Shown here: one piece after another, positions 1-8,423 of the stretch
How positions within the stretch are numbered: position 1 is the stretch's first letter
Layout of the letters: each line of letters begins with the position of its first letter
From: Agaribacterium sp. ZY112
GTDB lineage: Bacteria; Pseudomonadota; Gammaproteobacteria; Pseudomonadales; Cellvibrionaceae
NCBI RefSeq assembly: GCF_041346925.1
Contig: NZ_CP166840.1
Coordinates: 1,550,001 to 1,614,000, forward strand
DNA: 64,000 bases
Reading direction: 5' to 3'
Program-made: the position numbers and the translations under genes
Notes under the pieces: model-generated
The model's database searches: none
Told to the model about the DNA's origin: nothing
The model's input: only the letters and a program-made list of their open reading frames with translations

Positions 1-1663
1 AAGTTCCAGCCCTGATGATTTTGTTGTTGCTGACTTAACAAGCTCGGCCAAAACAAGACCCGCCGATAAAGCCCTTGAAGAAGAGCTTATTGTGACAGGC
101 ATACGTGCCAGTTTTGATGAAGCGCCAGAAATGGAGCGGGCTGCCCCCGCTGCCAAACCTATGATGGCGCAGGCTACTGCCGCTAAGCGTAAAATGGAAG
201 CCTCCGCTTTTTATGCTCCCTCGGCGGATATGCCAGCGCAGTCTCAACAAGAACATCGCGACCAATTTGAGCACACGGAGCTAAGTGGCATTAAGCTCGT
301 TAGCAAAGAGCCCGTTTCCACCTTCAGTGTCGATGTCGATACCGCTTCTTATAGTTATGTGCGCCGCGCCTTAAATGAAGGCCGCCTGCCTCCGGCTGAC
401 AGTGTGCGTATAGAGGAAATGCTAAATTACTTCGATTACAACTACCCCGCACCAACTGATAGCAGTGAGCCATTTAATGTCTCGACTTGGCTGAGTGACA
501 GTCCCTGGAATGAAGGTAAAAAGCTACTGCATATCGGTATCAAAGGTTACGAGCTGGAAGCTCAACCTAAGAGCAACCTGGTGTTTTTACTTGATGTCAG
601 TGGTTCCATGGGCAGTGCGGATAAGTTACCGCTGGTGAAGCAGAGCATGAATCTATTGCTCAGCAAGCTTAGGAAAGACGATACGGTGTCCATTGTAGTT
701 TATGCCGGCGCCGCAGGTACGGTGCTTGAGCCAACTAAGGTAGCCGATAAACAAAAGATACTCAGTGCTCTAAATCGCCTAGAAGCGGGTGGTTCAACTG
801 CTGGTGGTCAGGGCATAGAGCTGGCCTATCAGTTGGCTGAAGCCAACTTCGACAAAGAGGCGGTGAATAGAATTATCTTGGCCACCGATGGCGACTTTAA
901 TGTGGGCATTCGCGATAGAGAAACACTCAAAAACTTTGTTGAACGCAAGCGCGACAAGGGGGTTTTCTTAAGTGTGCTTGGTTTTGGTCGCGGCAACTAT
1001 AACGATCAGCTAATGCAGGAACTGGCGCAAAACGGCAACGGCGTGGCGGCTTATATTGATACCTTGGGAGAGGCGAAAAAAGTCTTGGTTGAAGAAGCTC
1101 ACGCGAGCCTCTTTCCCATCGCTAAGGATGTCAAAATCCAGCTCGAGTTTAATCCGGCCCTAGTCAGTGAGTATCGACTTATTGGTTATGAAACTCGCGC
1201 CTTGAGTAATGAAGACTTTAATAACGATAAGGTCGATGCCGGTGATATCGGTGCAGGCCATAAAGTGACGGCGATTTATGAGCTCACTCCGGCGGCTTCT
1301 GCGAGCCAGAGCCACGAGCCTTTACGTTATGCCAATAAAGCTAAAAGGGCCACAGATCACAGTGCCGAATGGGCATTTGTTAAAGTTCGTTACAAACTGC
1401 CAAGTGATAGTAAATCTCAGTTGATAGAGCAGGGTATAAACAAGGCTCAGGAGCAGCTTAGCGCAGAGCTTAAGCAGGAATTTGAGTTCGCCACGGCTGT
1501 GGCAGGGTTTGCTCAGTTGCTAAAAGATGGGCGTTACGTAAATGACTGGGCTCTAGATGATGCTCTAGCTTTGGCTAAAGCAAATCGCGGAGACGATAAC
1601 TTTGGTTATCGCTCCGAGTTTGTACAGCTGATTCGCAAGGCTCAAGTGGCTAGCGATATGTAG
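1..1663 (+). CDS. YfbK-type von Willebrand factor A domain protein (5' end outside window)
   Basis: The reading frame is open from base 2, so the gene begins before the window; the GTG at 92 is only an internal valine codon. After a low-complexity Ala/Met-rich stretch comes a vWF_A N-terminal region (STFSVDVDTASYSYVRRAL), then a vWA domain with an intact MIDAS (DVSGSMGS, later ATDGDFNVG), then a DUF3520-like C-terminus ending in the FGYRSEFVQLIRKA signature. This arrangement matches the YfbK family, envelope proteins of unknown biochemical role. The extreme N-terminus contains EELIVTGIRAS, which resembles the plug-start motif of TonB-dependent receptors. Family assignment is confident; function is not known. 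Confidence 0.9.
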   Translation, partial: SSSPDDFVVADLTSSAKTRPADKALEEELIVTGIRASFDEAPEMERAAPAAKPMMAQATAAKRKMEASAFYAPSADMPAQSQQEHRDQFEHTELSGIKLVSKEPVSTFSVDVDTASYSYVRRALNEGRLPPADSVRIEEMLNYFDYNYPAPTDSSEPFNVSTWLSDSPWNEGKKLLHIGIKGYELEAQPKSNLVFLLDVSGSMGSADKLPLVKQSMNLLLSKLRKDDTVSIVVYAGAAGTVLEPTKVADKQKILSALNRLEAGGSTAGGQGIELAYQLAEANFDKEAVNRIILATDGDFNVGIRDRETLKNFVERKRDKGVFLSVLGFGRGNYNDQLMQELAQNGNGVAAYIDTLGEAKKVLVEEAHASLFPIAKDVKIQLEFNPALVSEYRLIGYETRALSNEDFNNDKVDAGDIGAGHKVTAIYELTPAASASQSHEPLRYANKAKRATDHSAEWAFVKVRYKLPSDSKSQLIEQGINKAQEQLSAELKQEFEFATAVAGFAQLLKDGRYVNDWALDDALALAKANRGDDNFGYRSEFVQLIRKAQVASDM

Positions 1664-1703
1664 TGTGCCCGCGTGCGGAGCTTTAGCTTCGCACGCGGCG
1701 AGC

Positions 1704-2162
1704 TTAAAGGCTGCTGAGGGTTTTTACGTTTTTACCGCTCAGCTCAAAGACAAACTTCTTGCCTGCTTGTAGTTTGTCTTCAGAGCGGCCCAGTGAGTAA
1801 CGCATCGTTTGCACTGTGCCGCTGTCATTGTTTACAAAGGTGATGGTTTTATTGGTCTTGTCGACAGATTGCACTAGTGCAGATACGCGTGTAGATGTCT
1901 TTTGCTTTTTGGCGCGTTGTTTGAATACAGCTTTGTCGCCCACCTCTACTTTGCTTAAGTCGGAGTGGCGTTTGCGATTCACACTCACTTTAGTGTTATT
2001 GGCTAGTTTAAAGTTGTGTAGCTCGCCAGTAGATTTTTCTTTGATGCTGTAGGTCTGAGCTTCTTTGTCGATAGCAACAATGGTGCCTTCAACACGAACG
2101 GCGGCAAAAACGCTGCTGCTAAATAGGGCGCTAAGAAGTAGAGCTGATTTAATAAATGTCAT
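1704..2162 (-). CDS. small secreted DUF5666-like beta-barrel-fold protein
   Basis: I chose the ATG at 2162, which gives 152 residues and begins directly with a signal peptide (MTFIKSALLLSALFSSSVFA, cleavage after AFA/AA). Longer in-frame starts up to 2273 would bury that signal. The mature protein has two short beta-rich units of the type V.GTI..ID....T..I...DG..H.F.L, with a conserved VEVGD turn, followed by a second V..VDK.NKTITF unit. The pattern resembles DUF5666-like OB-fold secreted proteins and the lipoprotein at 12844-13497. It is probably periplasmic. No catalytic motif is visible and the role is unknown. Confidence 0.75.
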   Translation of the reverse strand: MTFIKSALLLSALFSSSVFAAVRVEGTIVAIDKEAQTYSIKEKSTGELHNFKLANNTKVSVNRKRHSDLSKVEVGDKAVFKQRAKKQKTSTRVSALVQSVDKTNKTITFVNNDSGTVQTMRYSLGRSEDKLQAGKKFVFELSGKNVKTLSSL

Positions 2163-2542
2163 ATCAATATTCCCAAAGTAAGTCATATGTAATTTTAAAT
2201 TTGTCTTCGGTAGCAATGTTGTTTTGTTACCGATAGTAATCTTTTGGCTTCTCGTTGAAGTCGTGCTGCGCATAATACATACAAATGTAACCCTGGGTAA
2301 CGCTTGGCCTAGATCGTTTTGTTACGCTTCTGGCGTGTTCAATCGTTAAATGTAATAACCTGAGGGAATTAGTGGGTTTTTATTTCTATTGGTTTTGGTT
2401 ATTAACATTGTGCAAACTTTGAGCTATTAAGCAAGCTGTAGGATAGAGTTAGTGTGTTGGCCTTATCCGTTATAAACTGGCTTTTTTGATTGTCAGGCTT
2501 ACTGCAATTTCTAGTTGGCCCACCTCTAAGAAGTGAGTTTTT
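2163..2542. other. non-coding intergenic region with repeated GTTAC/GTAAC pentamers
   Basis: No convincing gene is seen in these 380 bases between divergent genes. GTTAC occurs at 2226-2230 and 2321-2325, and GTAAC at 2287-2291 and 2297-2301. Their spacing does not reproduce the dyad upstream of the CrcZ-like RNA at 42148-42174. Promoters for both flanking genes must lie here, but I could not assign clear -35/-10 boxes. Confidence 0.5.
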
Positions 2543-3004
2543 GTGTTTCAACCCGATTTAAGTAAAGAAGAAGCGTTTAAGTTCAGCCGTTTTGACCCTG
2601 AAAGCCCTCTCTCAAGTTGTTCGGCCCATCCTATTGTGCTCGAAGATAAAAACTGGCTCACCTGTGAGCACTATTTCAGTAGCAAGATTCTTCGCTCTGC
2701 TTCATTGGCTCATAAAGTAGAAAACACTCATAGTGCTTTGGCTGCAGCAGAGCTTGCAGCACCTTGGTATCGTTTTAAAATTCGCGACTATAAAAAGCTG
2801 CGCGCTGTCTTGATGACCCGCGCTCTTTATACCAAGGTGCAAATGTACGATGAGGTTAAAGAGGCCTTATTGGCGACCGGTGACGAGCTTTTACTAGAGA
2901 CCTCTCTCTATGATTATTACTGGGGGGTTGGTCGCGATGGCCGTGGCTTAAATACGATGGGCAAAGTGTGGATGGATATTCGCAGCAAGCTTAAGGACGC
3001 GTAA
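2543..3004 (+). CDS. NADAR family protein (YbiA-like)
   Basis: GTG start; 153 residues. The sequence fits the NADAR/YbiA superfamily (COG3236): an early FSRFDPESPLSS segment, a central EHYFSSKI helix that replaces the usual EHYYQA..F, and the C-terminal W/YWGVGRDGRGLNTMGKVWMDIR signature with the invariant W-G-x-G-x-x-G-x-N-x-L/M-G pattern. Characterised members are N-glycosidases acting on damaged riboflavin intermediates or on ADP-ribose-type adducts; the substrate here is not deducible. The gene stops 1 nt before the radA start, so the two are probably co-transcribed. Confidence 0.85.
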   Translation: MFQPDLSKEEAFKFSRFDPESPLSSCSAHPIVLEDKNWLTCEHYFSSKILRSASLAHKVENTHSALAAAELAAPWYRFKIRDYKKLRAVLMTRALYTKVQMYDEVKEALLATGDELLLETSLYDYYWGVGRDGRGLNTMGKVWMDIRSKLKDA

Positions 3005-3005
3005 A

Positions 3006-4370
3006 GTGGCAAAAGCAAAAACGGCCTTTGTCTGTAACGACTGCGGTGCCGATTACAGTAAGTGGCAAGGGCAGTGTTCAGAATGCCAAGCTTGGAATAC
3101 CGTTGTTGAAGTGCGGTTGGGGCCTGCCAAGAAAAAAACAAGCTCTTTTCAGGGCTATGCCGGTGGCCAGCAGAGTAATTTATCCAAATTAAGCGAGATC
3201 AAACTTGAAGCGCTACCTCGTTTTAGTTCGGGAATGGAAGAGTTTGATCGAGTGCTTGGTGGCGGTTTTGTGCCGGGTTCGGTGGTCTTATTGGGGGGGC
3301 ACCCTGGTGCCGGAAAGTCGACACTGCTTTTGCAAACCTTGTGCGCTTTAGCTGAAAACCACAGCGCGCTTTATGTAACAGGTGAAGAAAGCCCTCAGCA
3401 AGTGGCTTTAAGGGCGCAGCGTTTAAAGTTGCCGATGGATAAATTGGATTTATTGTCGGCAACCAATGTTGAAGAGATCCTATTTCAGGCCGAGCAAACG
3501 AAACCCAAGTTACTAGTGGTGGATTCGATTCAAGTTGTGCACTTGGATGATGTCAGTTCTGCGCCGGGTTCGGTGACTCAAGTACGAGAGAGTGCTGCGC
3601 AATTAACTCGTTATGCCAAGCAAAGTGGAGCAGTGCTGATTTTAGTTGGACATGTCACTAAAGACGGTTCTTTAGCAGGGCCGAAGGTACTTGAGCATAT
3701 TATTGATTGCTCAATCATGATTGAAGGCACTCACGACAGCCGTTTTAGAACCTTGAGGGGGCATAAAAATCGTTTTGGTGCGGTGAATGAACTCGGTGTG
3801 TTTGCGATGAGTGAGCTTGGCCTTAAAGAGGTGAGTAATCCATCCGCTATATTTTTGCAGCGCAGTGATGATGTCAGCTCGGGCTCTGTGGTTATGGTGG
3901 TTTGGGAGGGAACTCGTCCGCTCTTAGTTGAGATTCAATCTTTAGTGGATGCTTCAAGTTTTGGTAATCCTCGGCGTGTTGCTGTCGGTCTTGAACAGAA
4001 TCGTTTAAATATGCTGCTGGCTGTTTTACATAAACACGGTGGTTTGATGATTGGCGATCAAGACGTTTTTGTAAATGCGGTTGGTGGTGTAAAGATTATT
4101 GAGACCAGTGCTGACTTGGCTTTAATTCTTGCATTGGTTTCAAGTTTTAGAGAGCGCCCATTGCCGCGTGATTTAGTGGTTTTTGGTGAGATTGGTTTAG
4201 CCGGTGAGATTCGTCCTGTGCCTAGTGGTCTTGAGCGTTTAAAAGAAGCCGCAAAGCATGGTTTTAAACAGGCTGTTGTTCCGGCCGCCAATGCACCGAG
4301 AGAAGCCATTAAAGGGTTGAAGGTAAAAGCGGTAAAAACCTTAACCGAAGCCTTGGAAGCGATTGAATAG
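3006..4370 (+). CDS. radA: DNA repair protein RadA (Sms), branch-migration ATPase
   Basis: GTG start, 454 residues, the normal length. An N-terminal C4 zinc finger (C10, C13, C24, C27; CNDCG and CSECQAWNT) is followed by a RecA-like ATPase with Walker A GGHPGAGKST near residue 100, a Walker B LLVVDSIQ, the RadA-specific KNRFG motif in HKNRFGAV, and a Lon-protease-like C-terminal domain (GGVKIIETSADLAL, FGEIGLAGEIRPV) without the catalytic dyad. RadA loads DnaB-type helicase and drives branch migration in recombination. A strong terminator follows. Confidence 0.97.
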   Translation: MAKAKTAFVCNDCGADYSKWQGQCSECQAWNTVVEVRLGPAKKKTSSFQGYAGGQQSNLSKLSEIKLEALPRFSSGMEEFDRVLGGGFVPGSVVLLGGHPGAGKSTLLLQTLCALAENHSALYVTGEESPQQVALRAQRLKLPMDKLDLLSATNVEEILFQAEQTKPKLLVVDSIQVVHLDDVSSAPGSVTQVRESAAQLTRYAKQSGAVLILVGHVTKDGSLAGPKVLEHIIDCSIMIEGTHDSRFRTLRGHKNRFGAVNELGVFAMSELGLKEVSNPSAIFLQRSDDVSSGSVVMVVWEGTRPLLVEIQSLVDASSFGNPRRVAVGLEQNRLNMLLAVLHKHGGLMIGDQDVFVNAVGGVKIIETSADLALILALVSSFRERPLPRDLVVFGEIGLAGEIRPVPSGLERLKEAAKHGFKQAVVPAANAPREAIKGLKVKAVKTLTEALEAIE

Positions 4371-4388
4371 GCTTGAAAAATATCATAG

Positions 4389-4414
4389 AGGGGCTTTGTC
4401 AGCCCCTTTTTCTT
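4389..4414 (+). terminator. Rho-independent terminator of radA
   Basis: Stem AGGGGCT / AGCCCCT with loop TTGTC, followed by TTTTTCTT on the plus strand. It ends at the convergent metallopeptidase gene. Confidence 0.85.
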
Positions 4415-6188
4415 ATTCGCTCAGAGCTGTGGTCGGAACAAGCGGTTGTGTCAATTTGAGCTTAAGGTAGGGGGGCAGTTCGGCGATGGGGCGGGTGCAT
4501 GGTAGCTCCATTAGAGGAGTCTGATTCTGATCTTTTAATAGCAGTGCTTGTTTTGTCTGACAGCTGGATTGCAATATGCGATAAGCGTCAATCCCCTCAT
4601 TAACTAAGTGTTTATTGTTTAGATAATAAATACTCATATCCTCTGTGAAAACATGACAGTGCCTCATTGCTGCTGTTTTTACATGGTCTTGCTGTTGATA
4701 TAGGCTGTGTCCTAGGCAGTGCATATTCATCAGCTCAATGATGGCTTGTTTGCCCCAGTATTGTTGGCGGAATTTGGGCTGTTCGAGACTGTTGTCGCTT
4801 ATTTGAAGTTTGATATTTGTGTTTTCAAACCAGTTGACGACAGCGTTAAGGTTGTTCGTTTCAGCTTCGTTTACAAATTGACTGATAAGGTCGGCAGTGT
4901 TTGTTTGACCGCTTAGCTTCTTAAGCACGGAAAAATATTCATCTTGGTTATAGCTTTTATCTTTTATATTTTCCTTAAATAGAATCGCCCATAGATCAAA
5001 CAACGAACGATGTGGATTGTGTTTTTGAAGTGCCGCATGGCTAGCCAAGGCAATGCTTGCACCACAAGTGTAATAGTTGCGATAGCGACCAATTTGCATA
5101 GACTGATTGAGTGCTTCGTTTCCTTTGTTGAGCACGCATTCGTTAATAGCTAGCTCAAACTTAGCTTGTAATTCGTTGTCATTGAGTAAACCTAACTCGT
5201 ACATGCTAAAAAATGCAAAGGCATCCGCCGCCCCTTCTGCCAGCCAGGCTTGCTTTTGATTTACGTTATAGAACATCTGGCCATTCCAGAAGTGAGCCGT
5301 TTCATGAGTTAGGAACTGAAAAAGCTGTTGTTCGAGCTGTGGGGTCTTTTGTTGCCAGTTTCGACCGTTGAGAGTGAGTTGCATAAGCCCTGATAGTACG
5401 CCGCCAGAGTAATTTGAGAAGCTTTGTTCTTGGTCTGCGTAGTTAAAAAATATAACTGGCTTGAAGTTGAGCTTTTGTTTGGTTTTTTCTTGATAGAAGC
5501 TAAAAAGTTGGGGCAGTGTGGCTTCTGTTTGCTTAAGTACCCATGGCGGTAGGTTGGGGTCGATAAAGGCGACTAGGTTTTTATCTTCAATGGGTTTGAT
5601 ATTACCAAAATAAATATAGCTTCCATTATCGCTCTCAAGCCATTGGGCGGAGCCCTTCTGATACTGTCCCATAAAAGCAATGTGTTGTTTGGGGGCGTTA
5701 AAATAGTAGCGGTTTAGTGGGCGCTTTTTTTCAGTTTTATCGTGGCTGCTGGCGGCTAAACTTAGGTGGTTGCTGTAAAGCAAGAGGCTGCCGTCGCTAA
5801 ACTGTACATTGAGGTTATAGTCGCCTTGGGGGACTTGGTAGTTTGAGTTAAAACTCAATTCTAGGGAATCAAACAAGCTTCCATCTTTGCTTTTTATAAG
5901 TAGCTGTCCGTTTTCAGTATGCCAGTTGAATTTTGTTTTATTAATTTGAAAGATGTTTTGCCTGTCTACTTTGCTTGGTCGACTAAAAGCAATTTGGGGG
6001 ACCATAGAGGGTAATTCATACTGCAGCCTCCAAGAATCACTCTCTTGTTCGTAATAAACATGAATCGCCACTTCATTGCTTGACTCTGTACCTGACCTTG
6101 TTTCTTTGGGGTTAGTCTCACTATGGCTGGTGCTGGATAGGGCGATGATTAAAAAAGTGACAAGTAGGTGGCTAATGACTTTGTGCAC
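4413..6188 (-). CDS. secreted M1-like zinc metallopeptidase (gluzincin)
   Basis: 591 residues with an N-terminal signal peptide (VISHLLVTFLIIALSST). A zinc-site HETAH lies at 295-299 and, after exactly 18 residues, WLAEGAADAF supplies the third ligand Glu318, giving the HEXXH-X18-E spacing typical of family M1. The first 200 residues are beta-rich and the C-terminal 180 residues are alpha-rich, so the overall plan (beta domain, catalytic domain, helical domain) resembles M1. I do not find the GxMEN exopeptidase motif, so it may be an M1-related endopeptidase or aminopeptidase of unusual specificity. It is probably periplasmic or exported. The substrate is unknown. Confidence 0.78.
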   Translation of the reverse strand: MHKVISHLLVTFLIIALSSTSHSETNPKETRSGTESSNEVAIHVYYEQESDSWRLQYELPSMVPQIAFSRPSKVDRQNIFQINKTKFNWHTENGQLLIKSKDGSLFDSLELSFNSNYQVPQGDYNLNVQFSDGSLLLYSNHLSLAASSHDKTEKKRPLNRYYFNAPKQHIAFMGQYQKGSAQWLESDNGSYIYFGNIKPIEDKNLVAFIDPNLPPWVLKQTEATLPQLFSFYQEKTKQKLNFKPVIFFNYADQEQSFSNYSGGVLSGLMQLTLNGRNWQQKTPQLEQQLFQFLTHETAHFWNGQMFYNVNQKQAWLAEGAADAFAFFSMYELGLLNDNELQAKFELAINECVLNKGNEALNQSMQIGRYRNYYTCGASIALASHAALQKHNPHRSLFDLWAILFKENIKDKSYNQDEYFSVLKKLSGQTNTADLISQFVNEAETNNLNAVVNWFENTNIKLQISDNSLEQPKFRQQYWGKQAIIELMNMHCLGHSLYQQQDHVKTAAMRHCHVFTEDMSIYYLNNKHLVNEGIDAYRILQSSCQTKQALLLKDQNQTPLMELPCTRPIAELPPYLKLKLTQPLVPTTALSE

Positions 6189-6261
6189 GATAATCCTTAT
6201 CGATACTGATGAGGGGGGCAGTTTAGCTGAATTGATTCGGGAGAGAAAATGGCGAATGAGT

Positions 6262-6297
6262 ACTGTTAACTTTTCTTATATAAGAAAAGTTAACAGT
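6262..6297. repeat. 36-bp perfect palindrome between divergent genes
   Basis: The 36 bases are their own exact reverse complement: the left half reads ACTGTTAACTTTTCTTAT and the right half mirrors it, with no central spacer. It sits between the divergent starts of the metallopeptidase (6188) and the outer-membrane protein (6399). It lacks an adjacent T-tract, so it looks more like an operator or a cruciform/RNA hairpin than a simple terminator. Confidence 0.9.
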
Positions 6298-6398
6298 TTA
6301 AGGGTTTATTATGTCTTCTCTTATCCTGCCTTTCTGTTCGAACATAACGTAAAATACCCATACTTCCTTCCTTATATTCTTCACTATTGAAGCTTTTT

Positions 6399-7604
6399 AT
6401 GAACATATTCTCTTTGCGTAGTCTCTGTACATCAGCTCTTTTTTTAGCTGCTGCTCTTTCGACTCAAGCGGCTGATTTTTTTGACCCTATTGATGGGCAG
6501 TTGGATATGTCGCAGTTTTTATCTGAAAATGCTTATGGCTTTTTACCTGTACCTATCATTATTACTGACCCTTCTGTTGATGGAGGTTTGGGCATGATGG
6601 GGCTGTTTTTTCATGAGAATGAAGAAGATAAAGAAGCACGTTTAAAAGCTATGCAAAGTGCTACAAGTAATGCTGGTAAGTATTTGATGCCGCCAAGTGT
6701 CAGTGCTGTTGCTGGTGTGAAAACAGGTAATGACAGTTGGTTTGTGGGTGGCGGCCACATGGGCTTTTTTAAGCACGGCGATATTCGTTATACCGGTGGT
6801 GGAGGTTATGGTGATGTGAACCTCGACTTTTATGGCTCTGGCTCTATTCAGCTTCAAAAGCCTGTTGAGATTAATACCAAGGCAACGGTGGTGATGCAGA
6901 ATTTAAAGTTCCGTTTGGGTAAATCAAACTGGTTCTTAGGGCCGACTCAGCAATACATCAATTCAGAAATATCACCTGTAACGTTAGGTACAATAGAAGA
7001 TTATTTACCACCGGCTTGGAGTGAGCAGCTTAAGAAATGGCTAACTGTTGATGTAACAACCTCTGCTTTAGGTGCTGTGCTTGAATACGACTCCCGCGAT
7101 AATATTTTTACGCCTACCTCAGGTTATCAATACCAGTTTAATGCTAAGCGTTTTGACGAAGCGATTGGCAGTGACATCGACTATAGCTTGATGAGTTTAC
7201 AAGGCTTAAATTATTGGCCTTTATCCGAACGTATGCGTGTGGGCCTAAAAGTCGCTGGTGAAAAAGCTAATGCTGATGGTTTTTTACCTCCATTTGCAAT
7301 GCCTTCGGTAAGCTTGCGTGGAATCCCAGCTATGCGTTATCAGGGCATGAAAGTTGCCATGACAGAAGCTGAATTTGGTTATGGTTTTACCCCTCGCTGG
7401 CGAGGTTTGCTCTTTGGTGGCTCTGGCCGTGCAGCTACAAGCGATGAAGAGCTATTTGATAGTAAAGCGTTAAATACTTACGGAGCTGGGTTTCGTTATC
7501 AAATCGCTCGGCGTTATGGTTTTGATATGGGCATGGACTTTGCCGAAGGCCCCGACGGTTTAGTTTGGTATATCACCGCCGGTTCTGCTTGGTCGGGTAT
7601 GTAG
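6399..7604 (+). CDS. outer-membrane beta-barrel protein, BamA/TamA surface-antigen family, no POTRA
   Basis: I chose ATG 6399 (with GAAG 6 nt upstream) over TTG 6387; it starts a signal peptide MNIFSLRSLCTSALFLAAAL ending at TQAA. The 401-residue product consists of alternating beta-strands typical of Omp85-type Bac_surface_Ag barrels, with Y.FNAKRFDEAIGSD, RGIPAMRYQG (the VRGF-like RG motif) and an aromatic-rich C-terminus. The N-terminal segment before the barrel is short, so no POTRA domain can fit. Such short relatives are of unknown function, possibly lipid or protein translocation pores. The gene stops 7 nt before the convergent PilZ gene. Confidence 0.78.
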   Translation: MNIFSLRSLCTSALFLAAALSTQAADFFDPIDGQLDMSQFLSENAYGFLPVPIIITDPSVDGGLGMMGLFFHENEEDKEARLKAMQSATSNAGKYLMPPSVSAVAGVKTGNDSWFVGGGHMGFFKHGDIRYTGGGGYGDVNLDFYGSGSIQLQKPVEINTKATVVMQNLKFRLGKSNWFLGPTQQYINSEISPVTLGTIEDYLPPAWSEQLKKWLTVDVTTSALGAVLEYDSRDNIFTPTSGYQYQFNAKRFDEAIGSDIDYSLMSLQGLNYWPLSERMRVGLKVAGEKANADGFLPPFAMPSVSLRGIPAMRYQGMKVAMTEAEFGYGFTPRWRGLLFGGSGRAATSDEELFDSKALNTYGAGFRYQIARRYGFDMGMDFAEGPDGLVWYITAGSAWSGM

Positions 7605-7611
7605 TGATAAA

Positions 7612-7947
7612 CTAGCGAGCTTCTTCAAGTTGCTCGAGTAGTTGTTTAAGGCGGCGCTGTTCACTGTGGCGGCGCCCCTCGCAAGTTAGACCTACATAGT
7701 GTTCTTTGATATGGCTGATATGGCCACTGAGTTCGAGTTTGGCCGCGCAGTCGAGCTCGATATTGACGTTCAGCTTCTCACCTAGCTCAAGTTCAAAGTC
7801 GCCGAGTACGGCTATTAGCGCTCCTCCCTCACTAATATTGAGCAGATGGGCATCGAGATCCTGTTCACTATCTTCTAAATTAACGTAGCTACGAAGTCGA
7901 AACCGCGGTGTACTACGCATATCGTCAAAGTCTTTTTCTGTGTTCAC
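7612..7947 (-). CDS. PilZ domain protein
   Basis: GTG start with AAGGA about 8 nt upstream; 111 residues. A single PilZ domain shows the c-di-GMP motifs: Arg motif in PRFRLRSYV and NISEGG (N-x-S-x-x-G). The gene lies 9 nt downstream of another PilZ gene in the same direction, so the two are almost certainly co-transcribed. A stand-alone PilZ domain suggests a c-di-GMP adaptor controlling motility, surface or exopolysaccharide functions; the target cannot be named. Confidence 0.85.
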   Translation of the reverse strand: MNTEKDFDDMRSTPRFRLRSYVNLEDSEQDLDAHLLNISEGGALIAVLGDFELELGEKLNVNIELDCAAKLELSGHISHIKEHYVGLTCEGRRHSEQRRLKQLLEQLEEAR

Positions 7948-7956
7948 ATGGTTTCC

Positions 7957-8325
7957 TTAGTGATTATTTAGCAGCTCATCGATGACACGCTCAGCGGCGT
8001 TGGCATCGTCAATATTAAGCTCGATCAAGCGGCGTAAATGACTAGCGCTTTCTACATCAATGCTGGTACAACGAAAGCCCAAGCAGTCACTGCCGCTATG
8101 AACCATCTGTACCTTCATTTGTACTTCGGTGTCTTCACTTAGAAATATGCTTATATCGGCACTCATATCGGTGCGTAATTGATAATTATTAGGGGTTTCT
8201 AATAGCACCCCGTTTAGGCTGATATCGATGACTTTGGTATGAAAGACGGTATCTGCCTGAACCAAGGTGGCTGCGGTATCAAAATCGACGCGAGTATAGC
8301 GCCTGCGTTCGCTTTCATCGGACAT
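7957..8325 (-). CDS. PilZ domain protein
   Basis: ATG start, 122 residues. The N-terminus has the RxxxR box (ERRRYTRVDF), and DISLNGVLLE supplies the D-x-S-x-x-G box, so c-di-GMP binding is expected. A C-terminal helix follows the PilZ barrel (SASHLRRLIELNIDDANAAE). It is the first gene of the PilZ pair with the gene ending at 7612; the two proteins share fold and motifs but are divergent, so they are probably old paralogues with separate partners. Confidence 0.87.
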   Translation of the reverse strand: MSDESERRRYTRVDFDTAATLVQADTVFHTKVIDISLNGVLLETPNNYQLRTDMSADISIFLSEDTEVQMKVQMVHSGSDCLGFRCTSIDVESASHLRRLIELNIDDANAAERVIDELLNNH

Positions 8326-8423
8326 GTTAGGCCTCGTTTATGGGCTACGTTTATAGTGTAGCGGCCTGCTAGTCGATGAACAAATAACAGTTTATGCATA
8401 TTTTGACTTGGGGCTTGAAAGCC

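Noticed and set aside
92..94. GTG at 92 as the start of the vWA gene
   Set aside because: The frame is open to base 2 upstream and the residues before it continue a plausible protein; the true start is outside the window.
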